Below the pieces are notes generated by a model. The model was not told where the DNA came from, ran no database searches, and saw only the letters and a program-made list of their open reading frames with translations. From Closterium sp. NIES-65 (taxonomy: Eukaryota; Streptophyta; Zygnematophyceae; Desmidiales; Closteriaceae): a DNA stretch of 64,000 nt. The DNA lies in contig CANXME010002052.1 of NCBI GenBank assembly GCA_948144175.1, forward strand, positions 1 to 64,000, given 5' to 3'. Position 1 is the first letter of the stretch, and each line of letters starts with the position of its first letter. Shown in pieces: positions 11,513-21,568 of the stretch. A program made the position numbers and the translations under genes.

Positions 11513-11953
11513 ACCTGTGCTTGCTTGACTCAGATGTTCACGTCCTGGTGCTTACAGAAACAATGCCCCAAGTATAGCCGAATATTTTGACTTCCTCTTC
11601 AGATGAAGCCATGTTTCCATGCCATCCCATGTGTATGCAAAACAACTCAATCCCTTCCCCTCTCCACTCCAGGCAATCTCTTCTGCTCGATCTGTTTGAT
11701 GGGCATTAGCATGCGCACAGGCATGCGCATGGGTGTAGGCACTAGTCAGGAGGGGCAGAGAAGGGAATCCAAGTTCCAACCCAGCCCAACCCAGCCCCGC
11801 CCAGCTCAGCGCAACCCAGCCCCGCCCAGCTCAGCCCAACCCAACCCTACCCAACCCATCGCAGTTGGCCGCATCCTCTATATTCAAAACCAAGTTGGGC
11901 AACATTGGAAATATATGTTATTACACTGACGTCTTTCGCATTTACGGAGCACA
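11513..11953. other. Convergent spacer between CTL and small gene
   Basis: No gene is seen. The stretch 11775-11860 is a low-complexity run of CCCAACCCAGCCCCGCCCAGCTCAG-like elements. Polyadenylation signals for the two converging genes are not obvious. Confidence 0.5.
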
Positions 11954-12660
11954 CTACTTGGCGGGTTGCTGAATGGTGGTGGAATCGGGCTTGGGCGTGT
12001 CTTTCAGTGACGCCTCCTTCAGAGCCGCTGACACTGCTGCCGCCGCTGCATCGTCGGACGCCGTCTTCCTGCTTCGAAGCACGTATTGCGGACGGAAAAT
12101 GGGACGAAAGAAGGCAAACGGGAGGGAAAAAAGAGGGGAAATTGAATGGAATCAAAAGAGCATTTGAGACTGGCTGCAGCTGCTGCGGCTGATGCATCGT
12201 CGGACGCTGCCTTCCTGCTCCCACGCACGCATTGCGGACGAACGTGGGGGGGGGGAGAAAGAGGGGGAAACGAAGGGAGAAGGAGGGAGAAAGGAGGAAT
12301 CAGAAGCAGGGAAAGGAGGAAACTGGAGGATGACCAGAACCTTCCATGTGGCACCTCAACATTCGTCGAACGCCGTCTTCCTGCTCCCACGCACGCATTG
12401 CGGACGAACGAGGGGGGAAGGCGGAGGCAAAAGGGAGGAATAAGGAGGGAAAATTAATGGAACAAGAAGAGCATAATGACACCAAAACAATCGTCGGACG
12501 TTGCCTCTATGTTCAACCCGCAGGGTGCGGAAACTATGAGGTAAAGAACGAGGTTAACGGGTACGTTTAAGAAGCAAAGGAGAGCTTACTTCTTGTCGAC
12601 GACTGCGCCCTTGGTGCTCAGAAACGACCGGAAGAGCGCCGAGTTGACGTCGTAAATCAT
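11954..12660 (-). CDS. Two-exon gene for a 61-residue protein
   Basis: Exon 1 runs 12660 to 12590 and encodes MIYDVNSALFRSFLSTKG plus VVDK; it ends at a perfect GTAAGC donor. Exon 2 runs 12068 to 11954 after an AAGCAG acceptor and encodes a Lys/Ala/Asp-rich tail ending TIQQPAK, stop. The phases match (2 then 1) and give 61 residues. From memory, very short uncharacterised plant proteins begin almost identically (MIYDVNSPLFRSFLSQKG), so I believe the gene is real, but I know of no function. The intron holds three decayed copies of the start of exon 2, at about 12185-12222, 12355-12395 and 12490-12510. It faces SRT2 across a shared upstream region. Confidence 0.6.
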
Positions 12661-13518
12661 CTTGCGTGGCTAACTGACGGGTGACAGCTAACGGCTGACG
12701 GCAGTTGACTAACGACTGACGGCGACTACTAACGGCTGCCGACTAACTATGTGTGAGTTAGACAAAGGCGTAACAGGCGTACAGCACCGCGAATCACGCG
12801 AGATTCGGGAAGAAACTGGAAGCTTGTGAGCGCCAGCAAGATGGTGAGGAAGAGATGAGGCGGAAAATATCTAATATCTTCAAGAATCCCGCTTTGTGTG
12901 ACCTAATGACGGCCAGATTCAGGTTATCTAGTGCGGTGCAATCTGGTACTACCTATCAAGCCGGCGTTATAGAGCTCTAGGGAGTGGTGCCGAATTGAGT
13001 GAGAATGATGACAGGCTGCCTAAAACCCTCGTGCCGGTGGGAGACATCGGGTGATACGAATTTACGAAAAGCGACACGTTATGTCTTTTTCCGTGCGATG
13101 AAGTTGAATTTATCTTGGCAAAAGAAAAGCAGCCACTATCGGTATACCTCTGTAACGAGCTACTTAAAAACGCAGATTTCCTTCCCATCCCTTCCAGTCA
13201 CATTTGCCTTGAGACTGACGACCCACTGGAGAATTAACATAAGGCGGAATACACTCGATACCTTTCTGAACCGGTTCATAACGTAAAGCATCACAATCAA
13301 CCAAAGTTTGCTTCACTTGATGCCACCCTCATTTGTCATGCCTGTGGCTTTCTGGAGCTCCAGAAGCCTCCGAAGGATGATGACGTCGTCAGTTCGCGAA
13401 CGTTAGTACCCTCTCCATCAGTTCGCTGTTACCGTCAGTTTGAGCGAGTTCCCTCGCTTTCACTTTCAGTTGTTGATCTCTCTGGAAGGAAAATTCGTCG
13501 TTTTCTCTCGGGTGATCA
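12661..13518. promoter_or_regulatory. Divergent promoter region, small gene and SRT2
   Basis: This 858-bp gap separates two outward-facing start codons. The small-gene side (12670-12745) has five or six degenerate TAACGGCTGACGG-like repeats. No TATA box stands out. Confidence 0.4.
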
Positions 13519-16500
13519 ATGGCGAGATTGCTAGCTAACATGGTCCATGGCTCGCACTTGACGGAGTGGGCCTGGCGACTAAGTCCTGCGAAATTCAGTA
13601 TTAGAGGTATTGATTATAGAAGATTTAGCTATAGACCACGGGGGATTGGTTCTGGGAGGGTGTTCTTGTCGCCTAACGAGAGCATGCTTCAATCGCGGAT
13701 CCATTCGACTTATGGAATCAAGAACAGTAGTATCAGTCGCAGTGGTAGTGGTAGCAACACTAGCCGATCGTATCACTCATTTTCCGGCAGTGCGAGTAGC
13801 ACGACTAGCCATGTCGCCTCTGGCATTCGAACCGCGTGTGGGAGTGGTAAAGAGGATATTAATCTAGCATCCAGATTGAACTTGAAAGAGCCGTTCAATC
13901 GAAAACATCACGCAGCGTCTGTCCGTAGTCGCCATTCGTCAGCAGGTACCCAGTTCTCTCGCAGTCTAGCAACGTCCATAATCCCTGACGCTCCGCCAAT
14001 CACGGACGGACAGCTAGAGCAGCTGCACGATTTCGTGGCTGGCAGCCGGCGGCTGCTGGTGCTGACTGGCGCTGGGGTGAGCACGGAGAGTGGCATTCCG
14101 GATTACAGAAGGTCAGTCTATAACGGGGATAAACAGAGATATATTCAAAGCGGTAGCTGCTGGTGCTGACTGGCGCTGGAGTGAGCACGCAGAGTGGCAT
14201 TTCGGATTATAGAAGGGAATGTTTTTCAATGGACCGGTGGTGGTGCTAACAGTCGCTGTGATCAGCACGCCAGAGAGTTCCTGAAACTTTCTTGACGGGA
14301 TTTTTGTTTTTTTTTTTGGTTTCTGATTCACTAATTCGATTTTTTTCTGGTTGCATGGTTTTGCACGACTGCATGGATCTTGCGTTTTGATAAACGTGCA
14401 GCCCAGGCGGAGCATACAGTAAGGGGTACAAGCCAATGATCCATCAGGCAGGTACTTGAGAGGGAGAGTCACTTTTTAAAGTTTTCATGCATTTGAAGAT
14501 ATGGCTGGTAAGGAAGCATTCAGTAAAGGGTACACTGCAAGATCCACCCAACAATTCAGTTCCCTTTTTAATCCTCTTACTCCAATCGCAGGTTTTGGGG
14601 AATGGTGTCAGGAGAGTGTTTTGAGGCGCCTCAGTGCCCTTCTTATTGCTGCTATTCTCCTTCTTCACGCCAGGACTTTGTTCGTTCTCTGTCTGCCCGG
14701 AGACGCTACTGGGCTCGCAGCTTCATTGGCTGGCGGAGATTTTCAGCTGCCCGACCAGGAACCGCACACAGAGCATTGGCGCGGCTGCATGCAAGGGGGA
14801 GGCTGGAGGGCGGCATTATCACTCAGAACGTTGACAGGTGTGTTTCACACGCTGCAACTTGCAAGGCATGTAGCAAGGGGGCTAGACTGTCTTGCTTGAG
14901 AGGCACGGCGAACAGGGCAATAACGCGGCTGCATGCGAGGGGGAGACAGGAGGACGGCATTATCACTCAGAACGCTGGCAGGTGCGTTTCAGATGCTGTA
15001 AGGCGTGTGGCGAAGAGACTTAGCCAAGTGTGTTTGGGAGGCGTGGTGGAGGCGTGGTGGAGGCGTGATTGGGGAGGTCACTGAGGGCATTGGTGCGCAG
15101 GGCACTGGCACGGCTGCACGAGAGGGGGAGACGGGAGGGTGGCATTATCACGCAGAACGCTGGCAGGTGCGTTTCAGACGCTGTTGTGTCGCACATGCTT
15201 CCAGGTGACTCACCTATGTCCCCCCCTCGACTGCACCGCATTGCGGGAAGCCAGTCCTTGAACTCCACAGCACTCCAGCGAACCACCCTTTGTGATCCCC
15301 CTCCCCCTCCCCCCTCCCTCTCCCCCTCCCCCTCCACCTCCCCCTCCCCCTCCCCCTCCCCCTCCCCCTCCCCCTCCCCCTCCCCCTCCCCCTCCTCCCC
15401 TGCCATTCCACACGCCCATTGTTTTTCCACCCAGACTACACCACATCGCGGGAAGCCCAGCCCTTGAACTCCACGGCACTACCCATGAGGTAAAAAAAGG
15501 AAATAGGTTTTCAAGGGCGTGAGTTGAGCTGGGTAGCGAGAGTAAGGCTTCCTTGCTCCATCCACCATGCAAAACAGAACACTTCGTCCATGTTCAACAT
15601 CTTCCAACATCTTCCAACGTGCCTGTGCCCTTCGTCCGTGTTGCTCCATAAGAAAGAGATGCCCTCTTTTTTGTGTTTAATATTGTAAGCGGTCTTGTGC
15701 TACTAGTGGTTAAACACTCGTGTGACGTCTAAGTGATGTCATGACTTTTTTCGGTCCCTGTCATGTGTTGTTCTCATTGCATCGCCAGGTGGTCTGCATG
15801 GAATGTGGCGACATCTCATGTCGAAGAATCTTCCAGGAAAGGATCAAAGGAGCCAACCCAGAGGTCTGTTCTTCTCCTTTTTCTGAGCCTGGCCCTCTAG
15901 TACCTTTGCACCCCAGAAAAAAAAAAAAGATATATATATATATATGTATATACATTTATATATTCTGAAGAAAAGAAGAAGGAAAAAACTACAAATTGTT
16001 GTGGGGTGGAATAGCTTCATTCTTGCCAAGGAAATATTCATGAAAGCTGCATTTGTTTGCGTACGCTTTTTTCTCCCCACCCAACCGGCATCCTTGAATG
16101 CTCTGCTGCTTCTTTCCGGCCCAACCACAGAGGTGACTTTTGAGTCGACTCGAGAGTCACCTTGCTGCTTCTTTCCCGGCCAACCACTGGACCACACCAC
16201 AGCATTCCAGCACTCAAATTAGACTTCTCAAACCAGCACCCTCTTTCCTCCATCTCCTCCCGCCTTTCCCCTGCTTCAAACTCGTGCCAGTGTGCAGTAG
16301 CATTGGAGCATTTGGCGGAGGGCAGGCTGGCAGGGTCGGATGATTCAGATGGGGGCAGCCAGATGGGGGATATTGAGATCAGCGTAGAGGAGTGGGAGAG
16401 GCACGTGATGTTTCTCCGCCCCACCCTCTTCCCCCCTTCTCCTCCCCTCTCCCCCCTGCTTCCTCTTCATGCAGTGGGCAGCAGCGGTGGAGCACTTGGA

Positions 16501-17778
16501 GGAGGGCAAACCAGCAGGGTCAGACGAGTCATTCGGCATGAGGAGGCGGCAGCAGAGGATTGTAGAGTCTGGGAGTGCTGATTCTGGAATGTCTGAACGA
16601 GAGTTGATGGGCATGAGGAGGCGGCCCGATGGGGATATAGAGATCAGCGAGGAGGAGTGGGAGAGACATGGCGAGTTTGTTGTGCCGAGCTGTGGTGCAT
16701 GTGGCGGCGTGCTGAAGCCCAATGTGAGTAGGCCGTTTACTGTGTCTTGATATATCCATGCTACAGATTATATTTTTTATTTCCCATGCTATTCGAGCTC
16801 TTTTTCTTGTGGTAATTTTCATGACCTCGGGCAGGTTGTACTTTTTGGCGACAACCTTCCACCTGCCCGCAATCAAGAAGCTGCCCGGATGATGTCATCT
16901 GCCGAGTCGCTATTGGTCGTTGGCTCCTCGCTGATGGTGCTCTCAGCTTTTAGGATCGCAAGGTGGGAAATAGATAGGAAAGAAAATAACGGGATAATCA
17001 ATGTTCGCCCCCCACGCCACCTCCCCCATCTCCCTCTTTCCTTTCTTCTTCAATTTGAGAAATTTCCCACACGACAATTCCTTTTACGTGTATCCACTAC
17101 GGCGTCTCCCTACTCACCCTCTTCCCTTTGCCTATGTCCAGTCAATGCATGCATGAAGGCACGTCGCTAGCACCGCTAGCTGTGGGGCCAAGCCGTGCTG
17201 ATAAAATTCCGTGCTGCCCCTGCCACTACCCATTCCGCCACCCGCTTCATTCCCCCACCCTCCTCTCCCCTTCCAGCCAATGTGTGCATGAAGGCAAGCC
17301 GTTAGCACTGCTAGCTGTGGGCCCAAACCGTGCTGATGGCATTGCTCAGATCAAGATAGAGGCGCGATGTGGGGAGGTGAGATGCGGGGAGGTGAGATGC
17401 GGGGAGGTGTGATGCGGGGACGTGGGATGCGGGGAGGTGGGATGTGGGGGGAGGTGGGATGTGGGGAGGTGGGATGCGGGGAGGTGGGATGTGGGGAGGT
17501 GAGATGTGGGGAGGTGGGATGTGGGGAGGTGGGATGCGGGGAGGTGGGATGCGGAGAGGTGGGGTGCAGGGAGGTGAGATGAGAAAAAGTGCAGGAGCTT
17601 TCCTGTCTCGTAGCAGTGGGGTCACATGATTGTTCCTGCTTGTGTCGGGATAGAAATTCTCCCATCAAAAGGATGTCATGATTTGTTGCTTCCTTTGCTG
17701 CCCTGCCCTTGCGATTGCTTGCAGGTGCTATCACGGCTCGTAGCTTCAGGGTCACTTGACGTCCCTGCTGCGATTTAG
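13519..17778 (+). CDS. SRT2: Class II (SRT2/SIRT4-type) sirtuin
   Basis: NAD-dependent protein deacylase, likely mitochondrial. Nine exons close in phase: 13519-14111, 14402-14447, 14674-14837, 15435-15489, 15789-15863, 16475-16723, 16835-16962, 17277-17376 and 17725-17778, giving 487 residues. Seen: an Arg/Ser-rich N terminus of about 160 residues (targeting-like); GAGVSTESGIPDYR, binding NAD; GGAYSKGYKPMIHQ; RRYWARSFIGW; TQNVDRLHHIAGS with the catalytic His in LHHIAG; zinc ligands CMEC and CGAC; FGDNLP; VVGSSLMVLSAFR; and GPNRADGIAQIKI. This order is that of SIRT4 and plant SRT2. Exon 6 carries a Ser/Glu/Arg-rich insertion between the zinc pairs, longer than I expect for the family. The exon 2 donor appears to be CAG|GC rather than GT. 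Exons 2, 3, 4, 6, 8 and 9 have decayed tandem copies nearby. Confidence 0.9.
14619..14633. repeat. Palindrome, GCGC centre, right arm truncated
   Basis: TTTTGAGGCGCCTCA, with the last three As missing. It lies in SRT2 intron 2, between decayed and intact exon copies; no clean flanking direct repeat was found. Confidence 0.6.
15296..15398 (+). repeat. CCCCCT-type simple repeat in SRT2 intron
   Basis: Roughly 17 runs of C5T or C4TCC. It is intronic, between a decayed (15222-15280) and the intact (15435-15489) copy of the catalytic-His exon. Confidence 0.9.
16138..16155. repeat. Palindrome, TCGA centre, within a 32-bp imperfect inverted repeat
   Basis: Core TTTTGAGTCGACTCGAGA. The symmetry extends over 16131-16162 with two mismatches. 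It is flanked by two copies of a TGCTGCTTCTTTCCCGGCC-like segment at about 16105-16128 and 16163-16186. Confidence 0.8.
17378..17582 (+). repeat. 14-15-bp minisatellite starting at the SRT2 exon 8 donor
   Basis: Around 14 copies of GTGGGATGYGGGGAG-like units. The array starts on the GAG|GTGAGATGC donor at 17377, so each unit repeats a donor-like GAG|GTGGGA or GAG|GTGAGA. A decayed copy of exon 9 follows at 17592-17628. Confidence 0.9.
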
Positions 17779-18002
17779 TGGTCTGATTCGATATGATGAT
17801 CTGATGTGTTTCGACATAGTATGACAATTCCTATCGGTATTGGTTCAAGATGTTGATTCATTACTGGAATTTGTGAGCTCTTGTTGTCCTTTGTTGTACA
17901 CTTAAGTGGGAGACTATGGTAAGAGCATCTTCATGCAAGCCACATCATTTTTGAGTTGTCTCAAAAGCCACACCATGAAATTCCAATGATTCCACTTGAG
18001 AG
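17779..18002. terminator. Short convergent gap between SRT2 and SDR
   Basis: Only 224 bp separate the two stop codons, so both 3' untranslated regions must lie here or overlap. No clear AATAAA is present on either strand. The 17949-17966 palindrome sits inside. Confidence 0.4.
17949..17966. repeat. 18-bp palindrome flanked by 10-bp direct repeats
   Basis: TTTTGAGTTGTCTCAAAA, one mismatch from symmetric. It abuts GCCACATCAT (17939-17948) and GCCACACCAT (17967-17976) exactly, which looks like a target-site duplication. Confidence 0.8.
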
Positions 18003-20410
18003 TCACAGTTTTGGATTTAACCTAGCTCGCATCAAGTGGTGTCCCCCGTCCACGGCAATGCACTGCCCTGTGATGTAGGCAGATGCGTCAGAAGCGAGGA
18101 GCAGGAGCAGCGATGTGAGGTCAGGATGAATGGAACCCCACCTGGGAGAGAAGTGGAAAGGAGGGAAAGGCAGGAAACAGTTGGAGATTATCTAAAAATA
18201 ATGTCAGAACGAGCAGCAGCGATATGAGGTCAAACGTATTACGTGTACCACCCTATATACACCACCCTAAACCCGAAACCCCTGATCTCGTACTTTCCTT
18301 TACACCCATACCCCTCTCGACAACCTCTGAACCCCTTCAAACCTATCCAAACCTCGTCGTACCTCTGGGTTGGCACCACCACCTGTGCGTTCCTTTCCAT
18401 CCATGGCTTGCCCTTCTCCCTCAATCCTCAGTATACCCTTTGAACCCATCCAAACCTTGTCATACCTCTGCATTGGCACCACCACCTGTGCGTTCCTCTC
18501 CATCCATGGCTTGTCCAAGAGCTTCTGAACACATGCACAACCGCATGAGAGAGAGGAGGGAGGAGAAGAGCAGAGTGAGCATCTGAGCACAAGAGTGTAA
18601 GAGGCAGAGAGAGAGAGAGGGAAGGAGGGAGGAGAGCCGAGAGAAAAGGTGTGTATTCCTATCCAATCAAGGCATTCCCAAGAGAGTCTGAAACCATGCA
18701 CGCACAGCAGCTCCTGGCGTTCCAATGCCACCAATCCCCCCTCCACCCCTCCCCCTTCATGCCTCGGTGATTTCGGAACGGAATATCCCCGGGGCGATGC
18801 AGTTGCAGCGAATGCCATGCTCCCCCAACCCAACTCCACTCCCCTGTTCTTCCTTCCTCCCCTTCTTACCCCCCCCACCCACCCCCCAACCCACCACCAC
18901 CCCTTCCCCCGGCCATTCTTGCCTCGGTGATCTCGGAACGGAATATCCCCGGGGCGATGCAGTTGCAGCGGATGCCATGCTCCCCCAACTCCACCGCCAT
19001 AGCCTGGTGTGAAGGGAAGGAGAGGAATCGCAAGAACACAAGGTCTTCCACTCCTTGAAATTGTTCTTTGCAAGGAGTGAAAGCAGGAAGAAAGAATGGA
19101 AACTACGGCCTTACAGATGCCTCAAGCCACGAATGCCATGTTCCCACCCTACTCCACTGCCACTCTCCTCGCTCCTCTCTATCCCTCCCACCCATAACCC
19201 ATCCCCTCTCCCCCTCAGACAACGCGCGCACGCACCACAGTGAGGCGCATGAGAGCAGCCTTGGAGGACGAGTTGGCAGCACCGTTGGGGAGAATGGTAC
19301 CATAAATACTCGTCACCCTGCCTCCCAGCTCCATTTCCCCCAGCCTTTCCTCCATTCAGCGAGTTAACCATTCCCTCCCAATGTACGCACCACGGTGAGG
19401 CGCATGAGAGCAGATTTCGAGGAGGAGTAGGCAGCACCGCCGGGGAGAATGGCACCAGGAATGCCGGCTGTAGATGCGATGTTGATTACACTCAAAACCG
19501 TGCGGGTGCTTCCGTTACTACCCCCTTCAAGTGCCCTTTCATTCTTACCCTCCGTTCCTTTGCCCCCCTTCCCCATCTCCCTCCCCTCCCGTCGCGCCCC
19601 CTCGCTGGTCCTTCCCCCCGCTCGCGCCCCCCCGCCTGTCCGCCCCAGCACGCGCCGAACCACAGCTTTGGAAACAAGCCAAGCGCCTCGGACGTTGGTG
19701 TGGAATGACGTGTCGAACTCTGATTGGCTGATGTCGATCGCGTCCACCTTTTTCCCTGCAATCTTGGAAACACGTGGCGTTCACGTCAGCACAGGGTAGT
19801 GGAATCACGCCTTGGTGGTAACGTCAACGCGAGTCAACGGGAGTCAACGCGCCTCACCTCGGAACCCCGCGTTGTTCACCAGCACGTCGATCCGCCCGAA
19901 CGCGTCCCACGCCGCCTGCACCGCCGCATCTACCGCCACCTCGTCCGCCGCGACGTCCATCGCGACAGCCCTCATGCGCCCCGGCATCTCGTTTCCAACA
20001 ATGAAATGCGATCCTGGCCGTCCAGAATCTCTGACTGATGATTCCCGAGTCACGTCACCATTTCCCACGGCCCGCCGTTCCCGCCCTCCAGCGTCAACCG
20101 GGTTTGATAAGTCAGAGCTTCTCCCGTTGCGTGGATCATCCCCCTCTCCGCACATGCCCTCCGCCTCTCCGCGCATCCCTTCCCCCTCTCGGCGCAATTC
20201 TTCCGCTTCTCGGCGCATTGCTTCCGCCTCCGCGCACAGCTGATCCAGGCGGTCCACGCGCCGAGCTGCGGCGACCACGTGGCATCCACGTGCCACGAGG
20301 AACAGCGCGAGATCGTGGCCGATTCCCGACGAGGCGCCCGTTACAAGAGCTACCTTGCCACGGACTGATAGTTGATCGAGCCCCCATCGGCGCGCACCGC
20401 TCGCTGCCAT
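18003..20410 (-). CDS. Short-chain dehydrogenase/reductase (classical SDR)
   Basis: NAD(P)-dependent oxidoreductase resembling plant FabG-like SDRs. Five exons close in phase: 20410-19858, 19755-19391, 19003-18923, 18524-18466 and 18141-18003, giving 398 residues. The ATG at 20410 is chosen; an in-frame TTG lies further upstream. Seen: GKVALVTGASSGIG (cofactor fold), NNAG, SVINIAS (catalytic Ser region), AAYSSSKSAL (YxxxK), CNCIAPGIFRSEIT and SAYITGQCIAVDGG. The usual length is 250-280, and the excess comes from two inserts: about 75 residues, Glu/Arg/Met-rich, after AARRVDRLDQL; and about 50 residues, Gly/Arg/Lys-rich, after VVRRVLG. The exon 3 donor appears to be GAG|GCAAGA, a GC-AG intron. 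Decayed copies of exons occur at 19305-19225 (YSSSK became NSSSK), 18841-18765 and 18413-18355. The substrate is unknown. Confidence 0.85.
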
Positions 20411-21568
20411 AGCTTCGCGTCGCGTATATAGCACCAGCAGCGGCGACTTTTCTGGGTTTCGTTGCTCAGCTACTAACAAACAGCTAAACTAATTTGCTGA
20501 CACAACCCAAGAGCAAGTCAGCAAGTCAGGTTCATAACTGATTTGCTTACATTTGGTGACATGTGATGAAGCTTGTCGGATTTATGATTCTCACCTTTGT
20601 GGCGAGCAAGTCGCGAAATCCCTACATGTTTCGCTGTTTGCGCACGTCGCATAGATGTCGCTGAAGGCTGCGTTTCAGTGGCGATCGCATCGCCAGGCTC
20701 CTGAATATTTTCGCAGAAACGCGAAGCATGCTTTCGTCAGCATCTGTTGCACGACGAACGAAGTTTCGTCGATAGCCGAAACCTCGCCAGGCCAGCTGTC
20801 ACTCGATTCGCAGCTGCCTCTGGTGGGTGCTGTGCTGGACTCGAACGGCGCCACGTCGTTTGTGGTCCAATTCACTGTAACGAAGACAAAAGTCTTCAAT
20901 GGCAATCATATACAGTTTAATCTTGCGGTATAACAGGCATATAATCCGATTTTTGAAGCATCCCTAGAACATACACGTAGAAACTAATCCCCATGGTAAT
21001 GCCGCCCAGTGACCATCGAATCTTCTAAAGGGGGTACCTGTCTCGCACAAACTGGTTACTTCTCTCTGCCGAAACGACGCTCGATCGCAATACCCTTCGC
21101 AACCAATCCCAACCTGCACCACTGTCACCAGCAAGTGCCTCTCTCTACGCACCACCACACCTTCCGACAGTTCGATGAAATCCTTCGAGCTAACCACCAT
21201 CCTTTGCAGCTGGCTTTGTGTTGCCTCCGTTGCGGCTCCTCATAACTCGTCCGAGAGTTTCTCTTGTTCCGAGTACAGTGCGAGCCAACCGAGGCACTCC
21301 TAGGCCAGTGGAGAAACACTAACCACGATCTGTTCAACATTCAGCGACTTGGTACCACACAGTCGGGTAACAACGAAGTTGCGAATAGCGGGAACGAGCT
21401 CGCGACCGTAGTCTTCAAGTCGAAGTCGTCAAGAAGGTCCTCGACATTGTCGTCGTCGTCGTCGAAGTCGCCGGGAGTGACCTTTTCATTGTCGTTCGCG
21501 GTCGCTCGCGGTCGTTCGCGGTTGTTCGTGGTCGTTCGTGATTTTTCGCGGTCGTCGCGGTGGTCACG
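20411..21568. promoter_or_regulatory. Divergent promoter region, SDR and ArfGAP
   Basis: An 1158-bp gap between two outward start codons. Nothing coding is convincing here. Bases 21485-21565, just before the ArfGAP ATG, are a run of GGTCGTTCGCGG-like 12-bp repeats that probably forms part of the leader. Confidence 0.4.
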
